This document shows, piece after piece, positions 8,614 through 18,500 of a DNA stretch of 64,000 bases. The notes under the pieces are model-generated. The model ran no database searches. It saw only the letters and a program-made list of their open reading frames with translations, and was not told the DNA's origin. Origin of the DNA: Thiohalophilus thiocyanatoxydans. Its GTDB lineage: Bacteria > Pseudomonadota > Gammaproteobacteria > UBA6429 > Thiohalophilaceae. The position numbers and the translations under genes were made by a program. The stretch covers positions 41,222 through 105,221 of the forward strand of contig NZ_SOQX01000009.1 in the NCBI RefSeq assembly GCF_004366735.1. The letters are read 5' to 3'. Each line of letters opens with the position of its first letter. Within the stretch, counting starts at the first letter, position 1.

Positions 8614-8950
8614 ACCACGAAGGCGCGAAGACACGAAGTATTAAATACTGAAAATCAACACTATGAAACTGCCTTGTTTGCATCGTGGCCTGGTTTTTTG
8701 AACGGGGATCAAGAGCTTAACCACGAAGTCGCGAAGACACGAAGTGTTACTACTGAATAAAACAACATCCTGAAAAAGCTTTCGCTTTTCTTCGCGTCTT
8801 CGTGCCTTCGTGGTGAATCATTACCACGAAGACGCGAAGTGTTAGCACTGAGTAAAACAAGCACTGAAAAGATTTGTTTTTCTTGGTGTCTTGGTGGTTT
8901 TTAAATAATTCGTTGTTTACTTCGAGTCTTCGCGCCTTCGTGGTGAATCA
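8614..8950. repeat. repeat family B array (ACCACGAAGRC-type units in both orientations)
   Basis: About six copies of an iterated unit (ACCACGAAGACACGAAG-like) lie here. Forward copies are near 8614, 8721 and 8823, and reverse-complement copies near 8793, 8881 and 8918. AT-rich spacers of unequal length and unrelated sequence separate them, so it is not a CRISPR array. The array fills the whole folK-SDR gap and contains no credible gene. Single copies recur near 34447, 34855, 35064 and 37190. Confidence 0.8.
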
Positions 8951-8953
8951 ATT

Positions 8954-9688
8954 TTATGAATTCAGCGAGCGCCCGCCATCGACGGCGAGGATCTGGCCGG
9001 TCATGTAGTCGGCGTCGCGGATGAGATAGAGAATCGCTTTGGCAATGTCGTCCGGACTGCCGCGGCGTTTGAGGAAGGTACGCGAGATAATTTTTTCCTT
9101 GTCCTCATCTTCCAGGTTTTCCGGCCACAGGATGGCGCCGGGGGCGACGCCGTTGACGCGGATCTCGGGGCCGAGTTCGGCGGCCAGGGCCTTGGTCATC
9201 ATGCCCAGTGACGCCTTGGCCATGCTGTAGAGGGGAAAGTTGCGCAGCGGCCGTTCGGCGTGGATGTCGACGATGTTGACGATGCAGCCCTGCTGCTCTT
9301 GCAGATACGGCGCCGCCGCCTGGCTCAGGAAAAACGGCGCCTTGACGTTGGATCCCATCAGGTCGTCCCACTGCGCAATACTGGCCGACTCGACGGGAGT
9401 GGGATAAAAGGTCGAGGCGTTGTTGATCAGCACATCCAGTCGCCCCCAGACCTGCGCGGCCTGTTTGGCCAGTTGCCGCAGCTCGTTGGTGTGGTGCAGA
9501 TCGGCCTGTGCCAGCACGACCGAATCGGCGCGCTGGTGTTCCAGTTCCAGTTGCAGTTGTTCTGCCGCCTCGCGCGAGTGGCGATAATGCAGCACGATGT
9601 TCATGCCCTGCTCGTGCAGCAGGCGTGCGGTCGTGGCGCCGATCCGGTGGGCCGCGCCGGTAATCAAAACCACCTTGTGTTCAGACAT
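8954..9688 (-). CDS. pteridine reductase (SDR family, FolM/PTR1-like)
   Basis: This 244-aa short-chain dehydrogenase has the cofactor motif TGAAHRIG (10-17) and NNAS (89-92). It carries the pteridine-reductase catalytic set Asp141, Tyr154 and Lys158, in DIHAERPLRNFPLYSMAKA. The D-x12-Y-x3-K spacing is that of PTR1 rather than the usual SDR serine. The C-terminus keeps the SDR ending DYMTGQILAVDGG. Predicted reaction: NADPH-dependent reduction of dihydropterin or dihydrofolate. Its closeness to folB-folK supports this. It is divergent from the MidA-like gene with 56 bases between. Confidence 0.88.
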   Translation of the reverse strand: MSEHKVVLITGAAHRIGATTARLLHEQGMNIVLHYRHSREAAEQLQLELEHQRADSVVLAQADLHHTNELRQLAKQAAQVWGRLDVLINNASTFYPTPVESASIAQWDDLMGSNVKAPFFLSQAAAPYLQEQQGCIVNIVDIHAERPLRNFPLYSMAKASLGMMTKALAAELGPEIRVNGVAPGAILWPENLEDEDKEKIISRTFLKRRGSPDDIAKAILYLIRDADYMTGQILAVDGGRSLNS

Positions 9689-9744
9689 GCTGTGTTATCC
9701 TTCGGTTTTCGCCACCAGCCGTACACTTTAAACGTAATCAGCCG

Positions 9745-10989
9745 ATGAATACAGCGGATCCCCATTCCGGGCGCGGAGCGCCGAGCGAGCGCTTTCCCCG
9801 GCGCCTGCGCCAGCGTCAGGCGGCTCTGGCCGACTGGCCCGAGCCCGATGCGACGGCACGCCAGCACAGTCTGCGTCTGATCGAGGCGATCCGCGAACAG
9901 ATCGCCGCCGCCGGCGGTGCGATCCCCTTCCATGACTACATGCAGGCGGCCCTGTATACACCGGGACTGGGTTACTACGCTGCCGGCAGCAGCAAGTTCG
10001 GCGCCGCCGGCGATTTTGTCACCGCGCCGGAGATTTCGTCTTTATTTGCTGAATGTCTCGCCGAAGCCCTGTCGCCTGTATTGAATAGTCGGCCTGACTG
10101 GGATCTGCTGGAAGCGGGGGCCGGCAGCGGCATCCTGGCCGCGCGGTTGTTACAGGAGTGGCAGGCACAGGATTGTCTGCCGCGACACTATTATATACTG
10201 GAGCTGAGCGGCGATCTGCGCGAACGCCAGCAGCAACAGATCGCACAACACTGTCCTGAACTGCTGCCCCGGGTGCAGTGGCTGCAAGGCTGGCCAGATG
10301 ATTTTAACGGCATCGTGCTGGCCAACGAGTTGCTGGACGCGATGCCCGTGCACCGGGTTCACAAACGCGCGGGCCAGTGGTACGAGCAGACGGTCGGGTT
10401 CGAGCAGGATGGTTTCGTTAGCGGCGAACAGCCGTCGGTCAACGAGGCATTGCAATGCCAGCTGGCGGCTATCGAAGAGCCGCAGCCGTTACCCGATGAT
10501 TATCTGAGCGAAATCAATCTTGATGCGGCGCAGTGGATCGAGTCGCTCGGCGAACAGATGCAACAGGGCATCGTGTTGTTGCTCGATTACGGCTATCCGC
10601 GCCACGAGTATTACCATCCCCAGCGCCAGCGCGGCACGCTCATGTGCCACTATCGCCATCGTGCCCACGACGATCCCTTCGTCTATCCGGGATTGCAGGA
10701 TATCACCGCGCATGTGGATTTTACCCATGTGGCGGACAGCGCCCTGGCCGCCGGGTTTGGCGTGGCGGGCTATACCACCCAGGCCCACTTTCTGCTGGAT
10801 GCCGGTCTGATGCAGCGTCTCGAACAGCATGGCGGTGATGAAGCCGACTATCTGCAATGTGCCGGCGAAGTCAGGCGCCTGACCCTGCCGCAGGAGATGG
10901 GCGAGATCTTCAAGGTGATGTTGCTCAATAAAGGCAGCGAAGTATTGCCGAAAGGCTTCGGCGGGCGTGATTTACGCCATCAATTATAA
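9745..10989 (+). CDS. MidA/NDUFAF7-type class I SAM-dependent methyltransferase
   Basis: The 414-aa product matches the DUF185/MidA family. It shows IPFHDYMQAALYTPGLGYYAAG, KFGAAGDFVTAPEIS, the SAM motif LLEAGAGSGILAARLL, GIVLANELLDAMPVH, and the C-terminal MGEIFKVMLLNKG. The mitochondrial homologue NDUFAF7 methylates an arginine of a complex I subunit; the bacterial substrate is not established. The first about 30 residues are Arg/Ala-rich and poorly conserved-looking, so a later start is possible. uppP follows 12 bases downstream, probably in the same transcript as cmoA-cmoB. Confidence 0.88.
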   Translation: MNTADPHSGRGAPSERFPRRLRQRQAALADWPEPDATARQHSLRLIEAIREQIAAAGGAIPFHDYMQAALYTPGLGYYAAGSSKFGAAGDFVTAPEISSLFAECLAEALSPVLNSRPDWDLLEAGAGSGILAARLLQEWQAQDCLPRHYYILELSGDLRERQQQQIAQHCPELLPRVQWLQGWPDDFNGIVLANELLDAMPVHRVHKRAGQWYEQTVGFEQDGFVSGEQPSVNEALQCQLAAIEEPQPLPDDYLSEINLDAAQWIESLGEQMQQGIVLLLDYGYPRHEYYHPQRQRGTLMCHYRHRAHDDPFVYPGLQDITAHVDFTHVADSALAAGFGVAGYTTQAHFLLDAGLMQRLEQHGGDEADYLQCAGEVRRLTLPQEMGEIFKVMLLNKGSEVLPKGFGGRDLRHQL

Positions 10990-11001
10990 CGAGAACCACG
11001 C

Positions 11002-11796
11002 ATGTTGCTGATACAGATTATTATTCTGGCGATTATCCAGGGGCTGACCGAGTTTCTGCCCATCTCCAGTTCCGCGCATCTGATCCTGGTGCCGCAGCTG
11101 AGCGACTGGCCCGATCAGGGGCTGGCGTTTGATGTGGCGGTGCATGTCGGCACCCTCTCTGCGGTGGTCTGGTATTTCCGTTGTGAGGTGATCACCATGG
11201 CGCGTGACTGGGGCAGTTCCTGTGTACAGCGCCAGCAGACGGGTGAGAGCCGCCTGGCCTGGGCGGTGATCCTGGGCAGTATTCCGGTGGCGGTCTTCGG
11301 TCTGCTGCTGCATGATCTGGTCGATACCACCTTGCGCTCGCCGCTGGTCATCGCCTGGGCGACCATTGGTTTCGGCTTGCTGTTGTGGCTGGCCGATGTG
11401 ATCGGCCGCCGGGTGCGTGACGAACACCGCCTCGGCTGGAAAGATGTGGTGGTGATCGGCCTGGCCCAGGCCGTGGCCCTGATCCCCGGTACCTCGCGCT
11501 CGGGGATCACCATGACCGCCGGCTTGTTAATGGGCCTGACCCGCACTGCCGCGGCACGATTCTCCTTTTTATTGTCTATCCCGGCGATCCTCATGGCCGG
11601 GGCCTACAAAACCCTGAAGCTGATTGAGCAGGGTAGTGTGGAGTGGTTGCCGCTGTTACTCGGCGCGGTGATCTCGGCGTTCACTGCGTATCTGTGTATT
11701 CACTGGTTTTTGAAGCTGCTGGATCGCATCGGCATGCTGCCCTTTGTCATCTACCGGCTGTTGCTGGGCGCCGGTCTGTTATACGTCTTTATGTAA
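11002..11796 (+). CDS. uppP: UppP (BacA), undecaprenyl-diphosphatase
   Basis: UppP dephosphorylates undecaprenyl pyrophosphate to recycle the lipid carrier for peptidoglycan and other envelope polymers. The 264-aa polytopic membrane protein has both signature segments, GLTEFLPISSSAHLILVP (about 14-31) and IPGTSRSGITMTAGLLMGL. It normally also confers bacitracin tolerance. It sits between the MidA-like gene and cmoA with short gaps (12 and 6 bases), consistent with cotranscription. Confidence 0.97.
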   Translation: MLLIQIIILAIIQGLTEFLPISSSAHLILVPQLSDWPDQGLAFDVAVHVGTLSAVVWYFRCEVITMARDWGSSCVQRQQTGESRLAWAVILGSIPVAVFGLLLHDLVDTTLRSPLVIAWATIGFGLLLWLADVIGRRVRDEHRLGWKDVVVIGLAQAVALIPGTSRSGITMTAGLLMGLTRTAAARFSFLLSIPAILMAGAYKTLKLIEQGSVEWLPLLLGAVISAFTAYLCIHWFLKLLDRIGMLPFVIYRLLLGAGLLYVFM

Positions 11797-11802
11797 GCGA
11801 TT

Positions 11803-12537
11803 ATGAACGACAAACCCCGCGATAACATCTATGCCACGCCGCAATCGATGATTGTGGACTTTGCCTTTGATGAGAAAGTGGCCGGGGTGTTTCCGGATAT
11901 GATCCGCCGCTCGGTGCCCGGTTATGAGACCGTGATCACCCTGCTGGGATTGCTGGCGGAAGGTTACGCACAACCCGACAGCCGAATCTATGATTTTGGC
12001 AGTTCCCTGGGCGCGGCCACGCTCTCCATGCGCAACCGGGTCGCGCATGACAGTTGCCGCATTATCGCGGTGGACAATTCCACCGCCATGACCGAACGCT
12101 GTCGCCAGATACTGGCACAGGACGACTCGCCGGTTGAGGTGGATGTGATCTGCGCCGATATTCGCGACATCAAGGTGGAGCGGGCCTCGCTGGTGGTGCT
12201 CAACTTTACCTTGCAGTTTATTCCGGCCGATGAACGTCAGGCGCTGCTGGATCATATTTACGCCGGCCTGCTGCCCGGCAGTGCACTGGTATTGTCGGAA
12301 AAACTCGCGTTCGAGAAGAATAGCGAACAGCAGTTTCAGACCGACATGCACCTGGCGTTTAAAAAAGCCAACGGCTACAGCGAACTGGAGATCAGCCAGA
12401 AACGCACCGCGCTGGAGAAGGTGCTGATTCCCGACAGCTTCGAGACACATCGCAAACGTTTGCAACAGGCCGGTTTCAAAGATGTCTACCAATGGTTTCA
12501 ATGTTTTAACTTTGTCTCCCTGCTGGCCGTCAAATGA
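11803..12537 (+). CDS. cmoA: CmoA, carboxy-S-adenosyl-L-methionine synthase
   Basis: CmoA makes carboxy-SAM from SAM and prephenate, the cosubstrate CmoB uses to form 5-carboxymethoxyuridine at position 34 of tRNAs. The 244-aa protein has the family opening DKPRDNIYATPQSMIVDFAFDE (read in part), a SAM-fold motif YDFGSSLGAATL, and LNFTLQFIPADERQALLDHIYAGL. Its stop overlaps the start of cmoB by four bases (ATGA), so the two pathway steps are translationally coupled. Confidence 0.97.
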   Translation: MNDKPRDNIYATPQSMIVDFAFDEKVAGVFPDMIRRSVPGYETVITLLGLLAEGYAQPDSRIYDFGSSLGAATLSMRNRVAHDSCRIIAVDNSTAMTERCRQILAQDDSPVEVDVICADIRDIKVERASLVVLNFTLQFIPADERQALLDHIYAGLLPGSALVLSEKLAFEKNSEQQFQTDMHLAFKKANGYSELEISQKRTALEKVLIPDSFETHRKRLQQAGFKDVYQWFQCFNFVSLLAVK

Positions 12538-13508
12538 ACGATTATTCCGGTTTGTACCAACGTATAGCGAATACTCCGCTGGCCGATTGGACACAACAAT
12601 TGCCGGAACAGATCGAAAAAGGTCTGGATGCGAAACGTTACGGGGATCTGCCCAAATGGCAGGCCGCCGTGGACGCCATGCCGAAGGTGCAACCGGTCAG
12701 TTGCGACTTCACTCAAGACGCTGTGCGCATCGGCGATGGCAGCGAGCTGAATGATGAGCAGCGGGAGGCGTTAAAGCAGCAGCTAAAACAACTGCATCCC
12801 TGGCGCAAGGGACCCTTCGAGCTGTTCGGTATCCACATCGATACCGAATGGCACTCTGACTGGAAGTGGGACCGATTAAAAGATCACATTAGCCCGCTCG
12901 CCGGACGAACGGTGCTGGATGTGGGTTGCGGCAACGGCTATCACTGCTGGCGTATGCGAGGTGCCGGCGCCGAACTGGTGATCGGCGTCGATCCCACTCC
13001 GCTGTTTACCCTGCAGTATGAAGTCATGCACCGCTATGCCGGCGACCAGGGGGTGTATGTACTGCCGCTGGGGATCAACGCTGTGCCGGAAAAACCGGGC
13101 GCCTTCGATACTGTCTTCTCCATGGGGGTGTTGTATCACCGTCGCTCGCCTCTCGACCATCTTTTGCAACTGCGTGACTGCCTCGCCTCCGGCGGCGAGC
13201 TGGTGCTGGAAACCCTGATCGTTGACGGCGACGAGAATACGGCTCTGTTTCCCGAAGACCGCTATGCGCGCATGGGCAATGTCTGGTTCCTGCCCTCGGT
13301 GCCCATGCTCGAGCGCTGGCTGCGCCGCTGTCGCTTCAGCAACATCCGCACGGTCGATGTGACGACTACCACGATAGAAGAACAACGGGCCACCGACTGG
13401 ATGACCTTCCAGTCCCTGGCCGACTTTCTCGACCCCGCCGATCACAGCAAGTCAATCGAAGGTTATCCGGCCCCAAGGCGGGCGATCATCATTGCACAGA
13501 AAGCCTGA
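12534..13508 (+). CDS. cmoB: CmoB, tRNA U34 carboxymethyltransferase
   Basis: CmoB transfers the carboxymethyl group of carboxy-SAM to 5-hydroxyuridine-34 of tRNA, producing cmo5U and widening codon reading. The 324-aa protein has HPWRKGPFELFGIHIDTEWH, the SAM motif VLDVGCGNGYHCWRMRG, VFSMGVLYHRRSPLDHL and a C-terminal ATDWMTFQSLADFLDP. It has normal length and no missing motifs. It overlaps cmoA by four bases. Confidence 0.97.
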   Translation: MNDYSGLYQRIANTPLADWTQQLPEQIEKGLDAKRYGDLPKWQAAVDAMPKVQPVSCDFTQDAVRIGDGSELNDEQREALKQQLKQLHPWRKGPFELFGIHIDTEWHSDWKWDRLKDHISPLAGRTVLDVGCGNGYHCWRMRGAGAELVIGVDPTPLFTLQYEVMHRYAGDQGVYVLPLGINAVPEKPGAFDTVFSMGVLYHRRSPLDHLLQLRDCLASGGELVLETLIVDGDENTALFPEDRYARMGNVWFLPSVPMLERWLRRCRFSNIRTVDVTTTTIEEQRATDWMTFQSLADFLDPADHSKSIEGYPAPRRAIIIAQKA

Positions 13509-13540
13509 ATATTCCGGCCGGACCAGTAGCGAGAATGTCT

Positions 13541-13652
13541 GGTAGCGCTGCGTGCAACCTGACCTACGGTTAAATGCGGGGATTTTACAAAAAAGCCGTA
13601 GGTCACGCTGGCGACAGCCTGCGTGACACCTGTCTGACAGGCTGGGTGTCTG
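13541..13652. repeat. repeat family E with nested hairpin
   Basis: This tract carries GGTAGCGCTGCGTGCAACCTGACCTACGG-like sequence and, inverted, GTAGGTCACGCTGGCGACAG followed by CCTGCGTGACA. A related element lies at 34763-34853. At its right end CCTGTCTGACAGG is a palindrome inside GACACC...GGTGTC, a possible terminator for cmoB or the convergent DUF2235 gene. The remaining bases to 13733 hold no gene that I can see. Confidence 0.65.
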
Positions 13653-13733
13653 AATACCCCAAACACATTGACAATGAATAAACGGGATCTCTGCAAGATC
13701 ATTGCTGTCTGACTCAACACGAAGGCAGGGATC

Positions 13734-14741
13734 TCAGCTTCGTATAACATTCTTCGGCTGGTAGTCGCACCGCTCACAATCCATTCTCTGATATACCGTA
13801 TCGTCGATAATCTGGTTACAGATATGCTCGCGACGGGTATCGCGGATATGCGGTTTGATCCAGGAGCTGATATAGAGCTTGCCGCGGGATTCGTGCAGCC
13901 TGTCCTTGTAGTCGGGTTCGACGGTGCGTTCGATATACTCCTCGTCCAGTTGCACGCCCGGCAGATGTTCACATAATTTGCCAAGCATCCAGTCAAGAGT
14001 GATGTCGGACAGCCCCTTCTCCTTGTAGCTGCCGCCGATGTTCGAGTGCACGCCGGCAAACCAGCGCTGTTCCACGACTTGCTCCTCGCTGAGGTTGCTG
14101 GCTTGCCACAGTGTCGGGCTGAAGGAGCGCCGCTTCTCGTCGACGGCCACGGCATGAAAGGCGTGTTTCACGTGCGGCGAGAGTTTTGTGTCGTGGAATT
14201 TGTACATCCAGGCGGTGGCCCAGTTGAGTGATTTCAACGGAATCCCCAGCGCGCCAACTGTGTCCCAGACGCCGAGAAAGTGCACGTCCCGGTCAACATG
14301 ACTGTAGCGTTCGCGGTAGGCTTCGATTTTTGCCGGGTCGGTATCGTGGCTGCGATACATCGCATACGTCTTTTCGATCTTGCTGATGTACTTTTTGCGC
14401 AGAATGCCGAATTGACCAATCAGTCCTGCCAGGCTGCGAGCGGTATAGGCGCCGCGGCTGAAGCCGAACAACACCAGTCTGTCGCCGGGCTGGTAGTGTT
14501 CCACGACGAATCGATAGGCCTCCTGGACGTTCTTGAACAGACCGTGACCGAAGGCTCCGCCGGTGATCCTGTCCAGCCAGTTGCGGGTGCCGACTCCTTC
14601 GTCATACCAGGTCAGTTGTTCCGGGGTACTGAGGATGAGGCGCGCCATTTTGGCCACGTTGCTGGGGGAGGTGACACCGTCGTCTTTTTGGTCGGCGGTA
14701 TTCCAGGTACCGTCAGTACAGATAAAGAGTATTTTGCCCAT
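13734..14741 (-). CDS. DUF2235 alpha/beta-hydrolase (Tle1-like phospholipase fold)
   Basis: The 335-aa protein opens with ILFICTDGTWNTADQ. It carries a nucleophile motif GFSRG (Ser95), an aspartate in GVWDTVGALG (Asp160) and a histidine in AGVHSNIGGSY (His232). Together these are a plausible Ser-Asp-His triad of the DUF2235 family, which includes type VI secretion phospholipase effectors. It has no signal peptide and no VgrG, PAAR or immunity-type gene beside it, so a housekeeping lipase or esterase role is equally possible. It stands alone between convergent cmoB and a divergent cell-wall hydrolase. Confidence 0.82.
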   Translation of the reverse strand: MGKILFICTDGTWNTADQKDDGVTSPSNVAKMARLILSTPEQLTWYDEGVGTRNWLDRITGGAFGHGLFKNVQEAYRFVVEHYQPGDRLVLFGFSRGAYTARSLAGLIGQFGILRKKYISKIEKTYAMYRSHDTDPAKIEAYRERYSHVDRDVHFLGVWDTVGALGIPLKSLNWATAWMYKFHDTKLSPHVKHAFHAVAVDEKRRSFSPTLWQASNLSEEQVVEQRWFAGVHSNIGGSYKEKGLSDITLDWMLGKLCEHLPGVQLDEEYIERTVEPDYKDRLHESRGKLYISSWIKPHIRDTRREHICNQIIDDTVYQRMDCERCDYQPKNVIRS

Positions 14742-14924
14742 CCGTGAGAGACCTTTTTTTTATAAAGTGTAAAAATCTACTCCCCGTCCGGGACGAAATC
14801 AAGTGCCCGGTATTGCCCCTCAGCAGAGTCGCGGCACGCGTGACTACCGACCAGGCTGTGGTTTGTGGCACATTCTAGCCTGCCACTTTTCACATATCAC
14901 AATACTGCCGGCTATACTCGCACT

Positions 14925-15515
14925 ATGTACCGGGTACTTGAAAAAATGCGTGAACTGACCTGGCCGTCGACCTGGTATGGCTGGCGGCTGGGTTTGCAGT
15001 CGTGGTGGTACACGCGCGACAAGTCCCGGCTGACTTTGATGAGTATTGTGTTCGCTGTCCTGCTGGCAATGCCGCTGGGTATTCACGGGCTGATCAGCCA
15101 CGCGCAGGACAGCAAGCAGGCCCTCTACGATCTACGTTGCCTGACGCAGAACATCTACCATGAAGCACGTGGGGAATCGGCAGCCGGTCAGTACGCGGTG
15201 GCGGAAGTCACTCTGAACCGCGTGGCCTCGCGCCATTTCCCGGATACGATATGCAAGGTTGTCCACGAACAGCGCTGGGACAGTATACGCAAGCGCCATG
15301 TCGGCGCCTTCTCATGGACCGAACTGGAGCTCAAGGCGGATGCCGGGGATCCGGCGTACAAAACTGCGCGCAAGATCGCGGAGGATGTTTATTACCAACG
15401 TAACGAACCGCGGGTGGAAGATGCCTTGTTCTATCATGCAACATATATTCGCCCCAGCTGGGCACGTACCAAGACGAAAGTCGCCAGCATCGGGCAGCAT
15501 ATATTCTATAAATGA
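14925..15515 (+). CDS. SleB-type cell wall hydrolase (Hydrolase_2), membrane anchored
   Basis: The 196-aa product has an N-terminal membrane segment (about 36-56, after RDKSRLTLM) and then a Hydrolase_2/SleB-like catalytic domain with NIYHEARGESAAGQYAVAEV. Glu80 in YHEARGES is the expected catalytic acid. TLNRVASRHFPDTICKVV and CxxV spacing fit the family. Members cleave peptidoglycan as lytic transglycosylases or amidases. I used ATG 14925; ATG 14946 is also possible, and the 14865 GTG adds a run with no support. It converges with the GGDEF-EAL gene 19 bases away. Confidence 0.85.
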   Translation: MYRVLEKMRELTWPSTWYGWRLGLQSWWYTRDKSRLTLMSIVFAVLLAMPLGIHGLISHAQDSKQALYDLRCLTQNIYHEARGESAAGQYAVAEVTLNRVASRHFPDTICKVVHEQRWDSIRKRHVGAFSWTELELKADAGDPAYKTARKIAEDVYYQRNEPRVEDALFYHATYIRPSWARTKTKVASIGQHIFYK

Positions 15516-15534
15516 ATCGAATTTCAGGTGAATA

Positions 15535-18500
15535 TTAACTGGAATATATCAGGGTAAGTTTATTTGTTTCTGAGTCAGAGAGTAATTTCCAAATATCGCC
15601 AGCGGGAAGAGGTTTGCTAAACAGATAACCCTGGATGTGATCACAGCCATGGGAGCGCAAAAAATCAAGCTGTGCTGTATCTTCAACACCTTCCGCTATG
15701 ACCTCCATGCCAAGACTGTGCCCAAGACTGATGATGGCCTGGGCAATGATAGCATCGCCAGGATCGTTCATTATATCCTGAACAAAACTTTTATCAATCT
15801 TGAGTTGGTTGACGGGTAATCGTTTGACATAGGCTAATGATGAGTAACCTGTACCAAAATCATCAATGGAAAGATGTACACCCAGGCTATTTATCCGGTT
15901 TAGGGTATTGATAATATTTTCCTGGTCTTCCATTAGCATACTTTCAGTTATTTCAAGTTCAAGAAGGCCTGGTTCAAAACCGGTCTCTGTTAGAATATTT
16001 TCGAGTTTTTCTACCAACTGCGATTGTTTTAATTCTCTGACGGAAAGATTGATTGAGAGTTTAATAGGATCTATTCCAGTGGCCTGCCATTTTTTCAGTT
16101 GCAGAGTGGCGGTTCGTGTAACCCAACCCCCGATGCGAAGAATTTGACCACTGTTTTCTGCTATTGGTATGAACTCAAGTGGCGATATCATGCCGAAATC
16201 TGGATGGTTCCAGCGTAACAACGCTTCCAGTCCTGATATTTTACCCGTGATCAGAGAGACCTGTGGTTGATAATAAATATCGAGCTGCTGGTTATCGATC
16301 GCAAAGCGAATATCTTTTTCAAGTTTGAGTGTACGAGCAGTAATGGTTTGGAGTTCAGTGCTATAAAAAAAGTAATTATTCCCTCCAAGGCGCTTCGCAT
16401 GATACATGGCAATATCAGCATACCTGGAAAGGGTGTCAAAATCATCACCATCATCCGGGTATATGGTGATGCCTGTTGACAGGGTTGCTGTCATTTCATA
16501 GTTGTTGATGTTGTATGGCTTGGAAATTTCCGTTTGAATCTTTTCTGCGACATGTGCAGAGCCATCGGCGTTAGTATCAGGCAATAATATAATAAACTCA
16601 TCGCCGCCTTGGCGAGAAATCGTGTCCTGGTTACGGAGTAAGGATGACAGGCGTTGTGCTACTTCTGTTAGAAGAAGATCGCCAACCTTGTGACCAAGGC
16701 TGTCATTGATATTCTTGAAATTATCGAGATCGCAATAGAGTATCGCTATTTTCTTATTCTGACGTTGTGCCTGGGAGATGGCGTACTCGACATGTTCACT
16801 GAGTAACACCCTGTTTGGGAGCTTGGTCAAGGGATCGTAGTGAGCGAGCCACTGTATATGTTGTTCATATTCCTTGCGTTGAGTTATGTCCTCAAAAATC
16901 CCAATATAAACAGTAGCATTATATTCCGGGTCATGGGTTTGTATAATACTGAGCCATTCAGGGTAAATCGAACCGTCCTTACGTCGGTTCCATATTTCGC
17001 CTTCCCAATATCCCTGAGAAGAGATTGTTTCCCACATGTTATGATAGAAATCAGATTTATGTTGACCGGAGGAAAGAACGTTTGGAGTTATTCCAAGCAC
17101 CTCCTCTTCAGGATAGCCAGTGATACTGGTGAATGCCTTGTTAACCATGATTATATTGTTGTTTTTATCGGTGATAACAATTCCTTCTCGGCTGTTCTCA
17201 AAAACATGCGCGGAAAGTCTGACTTTTGATTCTTGCGCCTTTCTCTCGGTGACGTCGGTAAGAAATCCATGCCAAAGAACAGAGCCGTCGGATTGTTTAT
17301 CCGGAGTAGCGTTAGCATTGAACCAGCGTATGTTTCCGTTTTTATCTATTGAGCGCCATTCGTTTCTCCAGATACTCAGTTCACTGGCAGAGGTTTTTAT
17401 AGATATATTTATCCTGGCCAAATCGTCAGGATGAATTGATTCAAAAACAGGGGATGCGTCCAGGTGAACAGATTCAGGATCTATTCCGAGGAGCGATGAA
17501 ATCGCATCGCTCACATACGGCATTCTATGGCTGCCATCGGGAAATAACTGGTACTCGTAAATCATTCCAGGAAGGCGGCTGGCAATATTTTTAAGACGTT
17601 TCTCTGATTGTTTGACGTCTTCAACCACATTTAACAACGCGCGCCGTGATCGTTTCGCAATTTGTAGTTGTTGTTGCAGCTGATCATTGGCCTTAACGGC
17701 ATCGCGCTCAGTATTTTTTATATGTGTAATATCAGTCAAGCTTATAACGCTGCCGATAATATCATTGTAAGAATCAATATCTCGTATGTAACTTGAACCG
17801 ACTAGCAGGTCGAAATGCCTTGTTTTACCTCGCAAAGACAGTTCAAGTTGGCCACTTACAGTGTTATCAAGTATGTCTTTGAGCTGATACAAGTTGTCGT
17901 TTTTATCTATAAGCTGAAATATGGCATCGAATGACAGGCCGGTTGGTTCGGTTTCACTCAGACGTCTGGAGGTCGCATTGGATCTAAGGATTATTCCTGA
18001 AGAATCGCATACAACAATTGCCTCGGTGACTTGTTCAAGAATCGTGCGCGTAAGCTTCTCGTCAGCTGCGATTGCCTTGTTACGTTTCTGTTCGCTCAGA
18101 TCAGTAACAATAATGCTAAGTGTGTAGTCGCTGTTTTCGTTGCTGTTCTTGCCTATAGTAAGATATGCCGGAATTGGACTTCCCGTATTGCTCCGCAATG
18201 AGTATTCATGACGAACAGTGCCACTATAATAATCTGCCATGTTACGCAGTGTGTTATCTAAATAATCACGTTCATCAGGAAAAATCCAATTGTCGATAGC
18301 CGTGCCTATAATTTTATGTAAGGGAGATTGTAGTATCTTGGCTATATATTGGTTGGCATAAAGGATAATATTCTGATCAGAAATAATCAGGGCGCCTTCA
18401 CCCATTTCTTCAATAAGCTTGCGATATATACTTTCTTCATCCAATAATGAAACAACATATGATTGCTCCTCTCGGGTTTGTAATATGGCATCAACCTCAC

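Noticed and set aside
8614..8950. Possible CRISPR array from regularly recurring ACCACGAAG units
   Set aside because: Units occur in both orientations, spacing is irregular (about 20-110 bases), there are too few units, and no cas genes are nearby.
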